DNA from: Chloroflexus sp. Y-396-1
GTDB taxonomy: Bacteria; Chloroflexota; Chloroflexia; Chloroflexales; Chloroflexaceae
Reading direction: 5' to 3'
NCBI RefSeq assembly: GCF_000516515.1
Contig: NZ_KI911784.1
Coordinates: 558,001-622,000, forward strand
DNA: 64,000 nucleotides
The stretch's first letter is position 1. The number at the start of each line of letters is the position of its first letter. The notes under the pieces were generated by a model. That model was given only the letters and a program-made list of their open reading frames with translations. It did no database searches and had not been told where the DNA came from. A program made the position numbers and the translations under genes. Below are positions 25,926-34,455 of the stretch, one piece after another.

Positions 25926-26954
25926 CTACCGCGATGGAGCAGAACGATCGCTGCTCACAATGGCAGCCCGTAGCTCCTCTGGCATGACAACCGCATTCCC
26001 CAAACGGCGTACTACCAGTGCCGCCGCAATATTAGCCAGTGTCGCCGCAGTGCGACCGCGACAACCGGCAGCAAGAGCAAGCGTTGCTACCGCAATGAAG
26101 GTATCACCGGCGCCGGTCGTATCGAAGACCTCACTCACGTGGTAGGCAGGGATATGTTGATATGGCTCGTCATCACCGACAAGAACTAATCCTGCTGGCC
26201 CCCGCGTCACGATAACCAGCCGAGCAGCCAGCTCGTGGTAAAGGCGGATAACACCGGCTGCCAGAGCTACTTCATCTGTTAGCGATATGCCTAATGCCGC
26301 AGCAGCTTCGGCGTCGTTACAGCGAAAGAGATCGGCGTGATGGTAGTAATGCGAATTCCCCTGCGCGTCAACGGTAAATAGAACATCATGCTGTCGGCAC
26401 AGAGTACGAATTGCAGCTACTACCTGCGGGGTAAGCAAACCAAGCTGGTAATCGGAACAGATAACGGCATCAGCATCAGGGAGTTGATCGGCCAATGCTG
26501 CAATAATCAGCGCTTCGGCATCGGATGATAAAGGACGACGGTCAAGGTAATCAAGGCGGGCAATTTGTTGGGGTAAGCGTGGCGCAGCATCGGCCAGAAT
26601 ACGGGTTTTACGAGTCGTAACTCGCTGAGGGAGCGTAATCACCCCTCGATCATCAACCTCAGCCGCCCGCAGCAGGGCACGCAACTGTTCTCCTTCCGCA
26701 TCGTCGCCAACAACCGCTACTAAACTGGCCTGCGAACCGAGGGCAACAATGTTACGCGCCGGATTGGCAGCTCCACCGAGGATCGTCTCACGACGCAGAA
26801 ATTCGAGCACCGGGATCGGCGCCTCACGGGAAAGACGAGTCGCTCGACCATACAGGTATTCGTCGAGCGTAATGTCACCCACCACGATAATGCGTTGACC
26901 GGCGAGAATAGCCGGGTCGGGGAGGTTATAATCAAAGTGGGGATCAACGGTCAT
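25926..26954 (-). CDS. PfkB-family kinase, RfaE/HldE N-domain type
   Basis: The 342-residue protein is a ribokinase-fold sugar kinase. IIVVGDITLDEYLYGRATRL and GGAANPARNIVALGSQASLV match the heptose-7-phosphate kinase (RfaE domain I) subgroup. VFDTTGAGDTFIAVATLAL near residue 285 is the PfkB signature with the catalytic Asp. The nucleotidyltransferase domain of bifunctional HldE is absent. It may phosphorylate D-glycero-D-manno-heptose 7-phosphate for S-layer or envelope glycans, or another sugar. Downstream it ends next to a gene-free region; upstream, 50 bases separate it from the aminotransferase gene. No good ribosome-binding site precedes 26954. Confidence 0.8.
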   Translation of the reverse strand: MTVDPHFDYNLPDPAILAGQRIIVVGDITLDEYLYGRATRLSREAPIPVLEFLRRETILGGAANPARNIVALGSQASLVAVVGDDAEGEQLRALLRAAEVDDRGVITLPQRVTTRKTRILADAAPRLPQQIARLDYLDRRPLSSDAEALIIAALADQLPDADAVICSDYQLGLLTPQVVAAIRTLCRQHDVLFTVDAQGNSHYYHHADLFRCNDAEAAAALGISLTDEVALAAGVIRLYHELAARLVIVTRGPAGLVLVGDDEPYQHIPAYHVSEVFDTTGAGDTFIAVATLALAAGCRGRTAATLANIAAALVVRRLGNAVVMPEELRAAIVSSDRSAPSR

Positions 26955-27004
26955 AAGAGTTAGCGAGGGCGGCTACCGTTGGCAGAGCCGCCCATCTGTT
27001 GCTA

Positions 27005-28225
27005 TCAGGGATGATCGCCGAGTACAGCATCGCGGAATCGCTGCATACCAACCCGAATCTCATCACTGCCGGTCGCATACGACAGGCGTAGATAGCCGGG
27101 CGCACCAAAGGCTTCACCGGCCACACAGGCAATATGCGCCTCTTCAAGCAGATAGAGATTCAGCTCGTCGCTGGTAGTGCAGACCTTCCCATTGCGTAGT
27201 GGTCGGTTGAGCAGTGCACTCACGTTAGGAAACACGTAGAACGCACCATCGGGAACCGTGCAGGTAATGCCGGGAATGTCAGCCAGGAGACTGAGGATCA
27301 GATCACGACGTCGCCGGAACTCAGCCGTCATTGCGGCAACCGTAGCTTCGATAGCCGGATCTGGCGTGTAAGCGGCCAGTGCTGCATCTTGCGAGATGCT
27401 AGAGGTGTGGGTACTGGTGTGGCTCTGAATAGCCTTGATCGCCTCGATGATCGGTTGCGGACCGGCAACATAGCCAACACGCCAGCCGGTCATCGCATAC
27501 GCTTTGGCTGCACCATTAACGACCAACGTGCGGTCGGCGAGATCAGGGGCTATACGTAACAGACGTGCGTAGGGCACATACGAAATCGCATCATAAATCT
27601 CATCGGTAATGATAATCGCCGGATGATCGCGCAACACTGCCGCCAACGCAGCAAGCTCTTCGGCGCTATACACAGCACCGGTCGGATTTGAAGGCGAATT
27701 GAGAACCACAATCCGCGTTCGTTTGCTCAAGCTAGCACGCAATTGATCAGGGGTCAGCTTAAAACCGGTCTGTTCGGTTGTCTGAGGCGTAACAGGGGTT
27801 GCCCCAGCCAGCTTTGCCTGTTCAACATAACTTACCCAGTATGGTGCGGGAATAACCGCTTCATCACCCTCATCGCAGAGCGCCTGAAACGTAAGGTAGA
27901 GGGCTTCTTTCGCACCGGTCGTCACCGTCACCTGACCAATTCCGTAGCTTAGCCCTTGATCAGCACTTACACGAGCAGCAATCGCCTCACGTAACTCAAT
28001 CGTACCACCGGTAGGCGTATAGTGCGTATGGTTGGCGTGAATACCGGCAATCGCAGCCTGCTTGATCGGTTCTGGAGTATCGAAATCTGGTTCACCAACA
28101 CTAAACGAGATCACCTTAATGCCGGCCGCCCGCATTTGGGCAACACGCGCAGTCATTGCCGCCGTAGCCGAAGCCTCAAGCGAAGCGAGCCGACGGGCAA
28201 AGCGATATTCCATCTTGGCTGACAT
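27005..28225 (-). CDS. aspC: Aspartate aminotransferase (class I, PLP)
   Basis: The 406-residue enzyme is a fold-type I aminotransferase of the 1-beta subgroup. Markers are ISFSVGEPDFDTPEPIKQA near the N-terminus, VVLNSPSNPTGAVYS, IIITDEIYDAISY (Asp contacting the PLP ring), VNGAAKAYAMTGWRVGY with the Schiff-base lysine, and the C-terminal GAPGYLRLSYATG with the carboxylate-binding Arg. It would interconvert aspartate and oxaloacetate, possibly prephenate/arogenate as well. AGGAGCGATC stands before the start at 28225. It is upstream of, and may be co-transcribed with, the PfkB kinase gene. Confidence 0.9.
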   Translation of the reverse strand: MSAKMEYRFARRLASLEASATAAMTARVAQMRAAGIKVISFSVGEPDFDTPEPIKQAAIAGIHANHTHYTPTGGTIELREAIAARVSADQGLSYGIGQVTVTTGAKEALYLTFQALCDEGDEAVIPAPYWVSYVEQAKLAGATPVTPQTTEQTGFKLTPDQLRASLSKRTRIVVLNSPSNPTGAVYSAEELAALAAVLRDHPAIIITDEIYDAISYVPYARLLRIAPDLADRTLVVNGAAKAYAMTGWRVGYVAGPQPIIEAIKAIQSHTSTHTSSISQDAALAAYTPDPAIEATVAAMTAEFRRRRDLILSLLADIPGITCTVPDGAFYVFPNVSALLNRPLRNGKVCTTSDELNLYLLEEAHIACVAGEAFGAPGYLRLSYATGSDEIRVGMQRFRDAVLGDHP

Positions 28226-28701
28226 GATCGCTCCTGTCTACGTGCATGGTTTGTGTAAACGTCAGTATAACGAATACATTTAAAGCGATTATACCAGAGA
28301 CGGTACATCATGAGATCGCGAGCGGCAGCAATACAGCGCATCTCGTCGTTGTCAGCTTGTTCAACGACGGATCAACGCCGACGAACGTCACCCGTTCGCT
28401 GACGATAGCGCCTAACCTGCGTGTTCAGCTAGGTGTGTGAGAAATCAGGAGCGGAAGGGATAGCTAGGGTGGGTGAGGGACAACCGCGTCTACAACATGC
28501 AATGCCTTCCACGTGAACCTTTCGCTGGGTAGGATGAAACCTTCAAAAACCTTTACAGCGTTGTCCTCTTGTTTTGTTATAGACATGCCAAATCGTAGCA
28601 CAGTTGAGATCACAGGGGGAAATCCGAAACGTGCGGTACTGTTACTAAGGAATCGCCGACGCACTCCCTAAGAGGACACCTTTTGTAACCAGGCAGGTCG
28701 G
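28226..28701. other. Gene-free region
   Basis: This upstream region of the aminotransferase gene should contain its promoter. No gene or strong repeat is seen. A 66-codon minus-strand frame (28464-28664) has no recognisable content. Confidence 0.4.
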
Positions 28702-29772
28702 TTAACGCCGTGGACGTATCTCCATCCCAAGCATCTCGAGTGCAGTAATAATGCCTTCGCGCAGCGTTCCCCGACTACGAACATCACCGAGATCAATCCC
28801 AAGGCTGATCATTGTCTGGGCAATAGCAGCACGAATGCCGGTAATAATAATTTGGGTTCCCAACAATCGGGCAGCACGAATTGTCTGAAGCAAATGATTG
28901 GCTACTGCCGTATCGACCATTGGCACACCGGTAATATCGATAATTACCACGTCGGCCATATACTCGGCAATGCCTGATAACAAATGCTCCATAATATACT
29001 GCGAACGACGGGAGTCAATGCTGCCGATGAGTGGAAGCAACAACACACCCTCAAACAACGGTACGACTGGCGCTCCGAGTTGGGCGATGGTCTCTTCAAG
29101 CGTGCCCTGACGTTCGGCAAGAGCCTGTACTTCGGCCACCAACTGCCGTTGTTGGTCGTAACGTCGCTGCATGTGGGCAACAATCTCAGCAACAATTTGC
29201 GTAAGGTACGGGCCCATTGGCGCACGTGGGGGAAATCGGGTACGCGCATGGATCAGCTCGGCTGCCCGATCAGGCCGATAACGTTCAACAACCGGAATGA
29301 GTGCATCGAGCACGTTCGAGACAACCTCGGGTTGAAAGGTAAGCAGGGTAGCGAAGCTACGATCGGCTTCGTTTTCGACCGGGATTTGGTTGTCGAGACC
29401 ACATAACACCGCACAGAACCACTCGGTCAACACGAGTAAGAACCACTCTTGACGGAGCGGATCATCGATAGAGAGAGTGACGGCAATATGGCGCTCCTCC
29501 GGAACCGGGGGTTTACCACCGGCAAAAATACAGATCGTGCTGGCGATATTCGCCAATTCTAGGTAGCGTTGGGTCTCTTTCCGCCAGTGACTGCTCTCCT
29601 GGAAACCGGTAAAGATTACAGCAGGTAATTGATTACGCAGAATACAATCTTCGAGGGTGTGACTCAGATCGACCAGCGTTGCTTTACTGGCCATAAACGG
29701 TTGCACGTCTGGCGCCAGTGTATTTTTGATCAAATTGAAGAGAGAAGGGAGACGCTGATTCTCACCTATCAC
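28702..29772 (-). CDS. DICT-STAS signalling protein (RsbR-like)
   Basis: The 356-residue protein begins with a DICT sensory domain (about residues 15-130). The pattern ASKATLVDLSHTLEDCI...AVIFTGFQESSHW...TICIFAG is typical of DICT modules found with cyclases and two-component proteins. A helical linker follows (QQRQLVAEVQALAERQ). The C-terminus is a STAS domain of the RsbR/RsbT co-antagonist type (VVPLFEGVLLLPLIGSIDS, IIDITGVPMVDTAVANHLLQ, GTQIIITGIRAAIAQTMISL). The usual phosphorylatable Ser/Thr after the VPMVD motif is T (DTAVAN). The start is GTG at 29772 with CAGGAG upstream. It may work with the partner-switching genes 4 kb away. Confidence 0.85.
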   Translation of the reverse strand: MIGENQRLPSLFNLIKNTLAPDVQPFMASKATLVDLSHTLEDCILRNQLPAVIFTGFQESSHWRKETQRYLELANIASTICIFAGGKPPVPEERHIAVTLSIDDPLRQEWFLLVLTEWFCAVLCGLDNQIPVENEADRSFATLLTFQPEVVSNVLDALIPVVERYRPDRAAELIHARTRFPPRAPMGPYLTQIVAEIVAHMQRRYDQQRQLVAEVQALAERQGTLEETIAQLGAPVVPLFEGVLLLPLIGSIDSRRSQYIMEHLLSGIAEYMADVVIIDITGVPMVDTAVANHLLQTIRAARLLGTQIIITGIRAAIAQTMISLGIDLGDVRSRGTLREGIITALEMLGMEIRPRR

Positions 29773-29873
29773 AGATAACTCCTGGCATAAGGTTGAGCCC
29801 TTAATATAGGGATGCGCTTAAGTGTAATTCTTTCCTGCCGGTTGTCAAGATGTCTTGCAAGATTCTTAGCGCC

Positions 29874-29951
29874 TGATCAAACACCCGGATTTCTTCTTGA
29901 GAACGTATCGTGCTCGGGCAACCACGGCGTTGGGGGCCATCGTTCTGTTCC
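29874..29951 (-). repeat. Diverged copy of the composite element's right end
   Basis: Read on the minus strand, this stretch contains TGGCCCCCAACGCCGTGGTT, then GCCCGAGCACGATACGTTCTC and GAAATCCGGGTGTTTGATCA. It parallels 11970-12045 (GGCCCCCCAACGCAGTGGTT, then CCCGGGTTCGGTACGTTCCC and AAATCCGAGTTTTTGATCA). So an inverted copy of the same element begins here and runs into the REP tandem array at 29952. Confidence 0.65.
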
Positions 29952-30131
29952 GCCCTCACCCCCAGCCCCGCTCCCGCGCTGCGGGCGGCCCTCACCCCCA
30001 GCCCCGCTCCCGCGCTGCGGGCGGCCCTCACCTCCAGCCCCGCTCCCGCGCTGCGGGCCGCCCTCACCCCCAGCCCCGCTCCCGCGCTGCGGGAGGCCCT
30101 CACCCCCAGCCCCGCTCCCGCGCTGCGGGAG
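29952..30131. repeat. Five tandem 36-bp REP units
   Basis: The unit GCCCTCACCCCCAGCCCCGC followed by TCCCGCGCTGCGGGCG is repeated five times with one to three changes per unit (starts 29952, 29988, 30024, 30060, 30096). There are no spacers. Each unit contains the CCCGC-gct-GCGGG palindrome. It looks like tandem amplification of one REP core. Confidence 0.85.
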
Positions 30132-30206
30132 AGGGGGTAGCTGGTTGGTGGTCTCGGTATCGTTGACAGACGCAGGCGCAGAGTCGCCACTGCTACGCTA
30201 ACCTTA

Positions 30207-30393
30207 CCCCTTCCGCTCGTCGTGGAGGAGCGGAAGAGGGCCAGAGGGAAGGTCGGGGGCAGCATCCCCCCCTTCCGCTCGCCGTGGAGGAGCTGAAGAG
30301 GGCCAGAGGGAAGGTCGGGGGCAGCATCCCCCCCCTTCCGCTCGCCGTGGAGGAGCTGAAGAGGGCCAGAGGGAAGGTACGGGGGCAGCATCC
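30207..30393. repeat. Three tandem ~62-bp units
   Basis: The unit contains CCCTTCCGCTCGCCGTGGAG, GAGCTGAAGAGGGCCAGAGG and GAAGGTCGGGGGCAGCATCC, and occurs three times with few changes. A CTCTCCCGCAGTGCGGGAGAG palindrome follows at about 30400-30421. No gene is present. Confidence 0.8.
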
Positions 30394-30799
30394 CCCCTTC
30401 CTCTCCCGCAGTGCGGGAGAGGAAGGGGGTTGGGGGGAAGGTGAGGGCCACCAAAGGAAGGAGTGAGAGGAATGTCCGCAACGTGGGCAACGGACAGTGG
30501 TCTCTGGTCAGGCCCTTGGTCGTGCGCCGATTATCCCCGTAAGCGTATGCTAAGGGTAGGTCGGGCGTCATCGGCGAGCCAAACAGGGGGCAGCGCACGA
30601 TCGGAACAGGAAGCAGTGCGCCTCCGTAGGCACTGCCGACGAGCTGGAAGTCTTGCCATATTCTTCATTCCGCTCCGCACATGAGCGTTACCAAGCACGG
30701 TGAAAACGTTGAAAAGCCCTGGTGAAAGGAGAGCGCAGGCGCATTCCATTGCAAAGACACTGAAAACTCTGAAAGCCCCAAGATGTTCAAGCAAAAACC

Positions 30800-30829
30800 T
30801 TGACGACGTAGTGAACTGTATGCTATAAT
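30800..30829 (+). promoter_or_regulatory. Sigma70-type promoter for ssb
   Basis: TTGACG (30800-30805) and TATAAT (30824-30829) are separated by 18 bases, about 90 bases before the ssb start. Confidence 0.7.
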
Positions 30830-30918
30830 TCGCACAATAGTTCGAGATCGTGCGGGAAAGCTCTCGCTCGGTTCGGTACAGATGGGACGATAACACACGG
30901 GAGACGAGGAGGGTTGAT

Positions 30919-31440
30919 ATGGCAAAGGATCTAAACAAGGTACAACTGACGGGTCATCTCGGCGCCGATCCGGAAATGCGTTACACTGCACAAGGGAGTG
31001 CTGTAACCACCTTCCGAGTAGCGAGCAACCGCACGTGGCGTGACAAGGACGGCAATACCCACGAAGAGACTGAATGGTTCCGCATTGTCGCGTGGGACAA
31101 ACTCGGTGAAATCTGCAATCAATACCTCACCAAAGGAACCCGCGTCTATATCGAGGGTCGCCTCCAGACCCGCAAGTGGACAGACCGCGACGGTCAAGAT
31201 CGGTACACCACCGAGGTCATTGCTCAAGATATGATCATTCTCTCCCCGAAAGGCGAACGTGGCCCTGTTCCTGATGTCGAACCATCATACGAGGAGCCGG
31301 CTGATGAGCCAGTACGCCGTACCCCCCCGCCGGCTAATCCGCGCCCGGCAAACACTCCACCTCCAGCCCGTACATCAGCGAGCAAGATACCAGCGCGGAA
31401 TCAGCCACAACCAATTGACGATGAGGATATTCCGTTCTAG
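30919..31440 (+). CDS. ssb: Single-stranded DNA-binding protein
   Basis: The 173-residue protein has a classic OB-fold SSB domain in residues 1-110: LNKVQLTGHLGADPEMRYT, FRVASNRTWRDKDGN, ETEWFRIVAWDKLGEICNQY, KGTRVYIEGRLQTRKW. A Pro-rich linker follows, ending in the acidic tip DDEDIPF that recruits repair and replication proteins. The start at 30919 has a GAGGAGGG ribosome-binding site; the 23 upstream codons in frame are non-coding by appearance. It stands alone between two repeat islands and has its own promoter at 30800-30829. Confidence 0.95.
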   Translation: MAKDLNKVQLTGHLGADPEMRYTAQGSAVTTFRVASNRTWRDKDGNTHEETEWFRIVAWDKLGEICNQYLTKGTRVYIEGRLQTRKWTDRDGQDRYTTEVIAQDMIILSPKGERGPVPDVEPSYEEPADEPVRRTPPPANPRPANTPPPARTSASKIPARNQPQPIDDEDIPF

Positions 31441-31482
31441 CCTTCATCAACGCGAGAAGGTTCACCGATAGAGGCGGTAAAC

Positions 31483-31663
31483 GTTTTTTTCCTAGTCAGC
31501 AGGGGTAAGCAGGTGTGACAACTGTAAGCGGCTCTGACACACAGACGGCGCGCTGGTTTTCCTCGTTCAGCAGGGGCGTGCGGGTGTGACCTTCACCACG
31601 TGCTCATGCACGCGATAAAGCACGGCTGGTTTTCCTCGTTCAGCAGGGGTGTGCGGATGTGAC
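31483..31663 (-). CRISPR. CRISPR-like mini-array: three ~36-bp repeats, two spacers
   Basis: Repeat copies lie at 31483-31519 (degenerate), 31555-31590 and 31628-31663. Copies 2 and 3 differ at two positions in 36, and share TTTTCCTCGTTCAGCAGGGG and GTGAC at the end. The intervals are 35 bp (31520-31554) and 37 bp (31591-31627) and are unrelated to each other. Repeat length, spacer length and one decayed terminal repeat fit a short CRISPR array. If the decayed copy is the trailer end, the leader is on the 31664 side and transcription is leftward. A further weak resemblance (TTTTTCACCGGTCAGCAGG, about 31722-31740) may be another decayed repeat. There are no cas genes in the window. Confidence 0.55.
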
Positions 31664-32089
31664 AGAGCGAGTTTCCACGCCGTCCATCCGCGCCATCCCG
31701 CGCCAATAGGGAGGATCGCGCTTTTTCACCGGTCAGCAGGTCATTCCCGGTCAGATTGATGTGCCATCCGAACATGTCATCTCCCTGAAATGCGACGACG
31801 TTCGGTATCACCGGCTCAATGCCCATCGTCGTGAACCATTTGTAGGGCGAGGCACTGCCTCACCCCGACTAGCTACCGTGCCTACACAGCTCACGCCACA
31901 GCACCGCCCTCAAGCGCCGCCTCTGATCCATCGTCCCGGTGGATAGCGGCGCAACGGATACCGCTCCGACCGATGTATCCCGGTCGGGGCGCAGCGGCGC
32001 TGCACACTGAACATCTTCTACCAATTGCCGAGCCAGAGTTCATAAATGAGGAACCCTTACACCATACTTCGCACATCAGCAGAACACCG
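31664..32089. other. Gene-free region before IS630 remnant
   Basis: No gene is supported. A GGCGCAGCGGCGCTGC-like palindrome related to the dispersed GGGC...GCCC family occurs near 31987-32003. The leader of the CRISPR-like array would lie in the first 100-200 bases if it exists. Confidence 0.4.
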
Positions 32090-33222
32090 ATGAGCGGACG
32101 AAAACTCACTGGAGACTGGAAACACACTGCCGAAGAACTCTACGCACACTACAACAACACACCCAACACCCAAATTGCCCAACGCTTCCAAGCACTCGCC
32201 CTGCTCTAACGAGGCAGAACCCCGAAAGAAACTGTCGCAATCGTCGGCGTGTGCATCCGCACTATCCAGCAATCGGCGCACGTGGTATCGCACCGGCGGA
32301 CTGGACGAACTCACCCGTCGCACGTGCGGGGACAATCGAACCCCGATGCGCCCGTTGCTGCCCCCCGACCAACCAGCACCGTTGATGTAGCACGCCTCGA
32401 CGCAGGGCTTCCGCACTCTCCGCGAGGCCGTGTCGTGGTGTCACGAGGCACTGGGCGTTGCGCTGTCGGAGACGCAGATGCGACAGCTCTTTCATCGGCT
32501 GGGGTTTCGGCGCAAGGTGCTGCGTCCGATGGCGGTGCGTGCCGACGCTGCGCTGCAAGTGCAGTGGAAAAAAGGGGGTTTGGCGAGGCGTTGAACGCGC
32601 ACGGGGTGCGCTTGTGTCAGCGAGTGGTGTTGGTGGACGAGATGCGGGTGGGGCTGCTGGGTCAGGTGCATCGGCGTTGGACGGCGCGTGAGGGCAAGGT
32701 GTGTCAACGGGTGGAGCGTCAGTTCAAGTGGCGGTACGTGCAGGTGGCAGTTGACCTGTTGTCGGATCAGGTGTAGTGGCGTTGGTCGGAGCGGTTGGGT
32801 CGGGGGGAGGCGGTGGCGGCGTGGTTGGCGTGGCATGCTTTGGGGTAGTGGAGGTAGTGGGGGATAACGCGGGGTCGCATCGGGTGCGTGAGGTGTGGGA
32901 GGTGGGTGTGCCGTTGGTGTCCTTGCCTGCGTATTCTCCTGAGTTAAACTCTGTGGAGCGTGTGTTTTGTGAGGTGCGTCGTTGTGTAGAGGGTGTGGTG
33001 TATGGGTCGTTGGAAGCGAAGATGGCGGCGGTGGAGGGTGCGTTGCGTGGGTTGTGTGATTGTATGGTGCGTTTAGTACGTTGGGACTGGATACGGGAGG
33101 CGTTTGGAGGGCTTACCGTGCGATTAACGAACTATGGTGCGGTGATTGGTATTACGCAGAACAACCCTGCCTCCTTCCTGCATCCTTCTAGGCCGCACAC
33201 ATTGAGCAAAGGCTTGCCGTAA
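32090..33222 (+). pseudogene. IS630-family transposase remnant
   Basis: Fragments of one transposase appear in several frames. There is an N-terminal piece from ATG 32090 (MSGRKLTGDWKHTAEELYAH, stop at 32207-32209). A middle piece has RVVLVDEMRVGLLGQVHRRW (first catalytic Asp region) and stops near 32776. A C-terminal piece has VVEVVGDNAGSHRVREVWE and LPAYSPELNSVERVFCEVRR (second Asp, then Glu). These are the DDE motifs of IS630/Tc1-mariner. Multiple stops and frame changes rule out function. The 3' half is unusually G/T-rich on the plus strand, unlike its neighbours. Terminal repeats were not identified. Confidence 0.85.
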
Positions 33223-33314
33223 GCTGTGGGATCGTTGGGGAAGATGTCAATACCGAGCGAGATGACCCATTTCAGACGAAGGTACAGTCATCGCCGGGTG
33301 TATCCTGTAACCGA

Positions 33315-34337
33315 TCACACACCAACTGTAGCACGGGCGATCCGGAGGGCAGCCTCGGGATTCGGCGCCGTCACTATCTCTTCCAGACCGATATTGAGAT
33401 GAACCAGCGTTTGCGCTACCGCAGGACCGATGCCACTGATCAACGTGCGTGCACCGAGTAACCGAATCGCCGTAGCGGTATCGATCAATGCTCGGGCAAC
33501 CGCCGTATCGATGATTGTAATTCCGGTGACATCAATAATGACTGCATGCGCACGACGTTCCGCAACCATCTTCAGCACACGCTGACGTAACGCCTCGGCT
33601 CGCCGACTATCAAGGTGTCCGACGAGCGGTACCAGCAAAATCCGCTCGTCAATCGTCAATACTGGCAACTCAAGAACGGCAACCAGTTCAAGCAATCGTT
33701 GCTGCTCGAGTGCACGCCGCTCAATCTCCTGGCGGGCAGTCTCTGCTGTATTCCGAGCAGCTTCAGCCTCTTCCGCACGCTGATCAGCAATCTGCAATGC
33801 CTGCATTTGCGCGGCAAGGATGCGGTCAAGAAAGGCCCAAAGGGCGATGAATAGAGCAGAAATACTACTGATACGAAGAAACTGAAGCAATTGTAGCGGA
33901 ATTCGAGAATCTGCTTCAGTTTGCCCAATAATAACAACCACAAATGCAAAGACAATACATAAGACCAATACACTGACCGTGAAAGAACGTTGGCGTAATA
34001 GACTCGTTAACAAAATAGCAACTGATAGAAACGGTAATGTCGCAAGTAGCAATTCAGGTAACCAGATTGCGATGACAGATTCAGCGCCGACAATGGAAAT
34101 AACAAAGGGTAAAATCATCTGCCAGAGTGGTCGTTGACGCAGAAGGAGAGTCAGGCCACAACCAGCAGCCGATACAAGAGCAATTCCTGTGATTACGGCA
34201 ACAAAGACATTGGCACTAAACAATAGTGTTACAGACGTAATCACGATTGTTGCAGCATCAAGTATCAGTACCCACAAAGCAATGCGAGAGACAATACGGC
34301 GGTAAAGTTGTTCGACAAACTGGCCTGACGATGTCAT
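33315..34337 (-). CDS. Membrane-anchored STAS protein (RsbR-like)
   Basis: The 340-residue protein has five to six membrane helices in residues 20-180 (IVITSVTLLFSANVFVAVIT, ITGIALVSAAGCGLTLLL and more). A coiled-coil linker rich in E/A/R follows (ADQRAEEAEAARNTAETARQ), then a C-terminal STAS domain (LLVPLVGHLDSRRAEALRQR, VIIDVTGITIIDTAVARALI, LGARTLISGIGPAVAQTLVH). It resembles the STAS half of the DICT-STAS protein at 28.7 kb. The start at 34337 has GGAGG upstream; 34373 is an inferior alternative. It probably senses a membrane or extracellular signal and passes it to a partner-switching kinase. It is divergent from the UbiA-like gene with shared operator-like sites. Confidence 0.82.
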   Translation of the reverse strand: MTSSGQFVEQLYRRIVSRIALWVLILDAATIVITSVTLLFSANVFVAVITGIALVSAAGCGLTLLLRQRPLWQMILPFVISIVGAESVIAIWLPELLLATLPFLSVAILLTSLLRQRSFTVSVLVLCIVFAFVVVIIGQTEADSRIPLQLLQFLRISSISALFIALWAFLDRILAAQMQALQIADQRAEEAEAARNTAETARQEIERRALEQQRLLELVAVLELPVLTIDERILLVPLVGHLDSRRAEALRQRVLKMVAERRAHAVIIDVTGITIIDTAVARALIDTATAIRLLGARTLISGIGPAVAQTLVHLNIGLEEIVTAPNPEAALRIARATVGV

Positions 34338-34386
34338 TTTCAACCTCCAGGAATTTTCACAAAAGTATATCACAGTTACAGACGTG

Positions 34387-34437
34387 TACTAGTATTTTTC
34401 GATTTCTGTACTATAATGTGTAGTATTTGTACTAGTA
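34387..34437 (+). promoter_or_regulatory. Promoter with paired TACTAGTA sites, STAS/UbiA-like divergent region
   Basis: TATAAT at 34412-34417 is a consensus -10 box for the UbiA-like gene (start 34456). Two identical 8-base palindromes TACTAGTA (34387-34394 and 34430-34437) flank it, centred 43 bases apart: one over the -35 area and one just downstream of the expected transcription start. No good -35 box is present. The arrangement fits a regulated promoter, possibly also serving the divergent membrane STAS gene. Confidence 0.5.
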
Positions 34438-34455
34438 GTGTACAGGAGCTACACT

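Noticed and set aside
29952-30131. Possible CRISPR array because of the 36-bp period
   Set aside because: The units are directly adjacent without spacers; it is a tandem REP array.
29801-30598. 265-aa minus-strand reading frame over the repeat island
   Set aside because: It is made of translated REP and minisatellite units (SAGAGLGVRA repeats) and appears open on several frames at once; no domain or proper start.
30463-30684. 73-aa plus-strand frame before the ssb promoter
   Set aside because: No domain, no ribosome-binding site and overlapping frames on the other strand.
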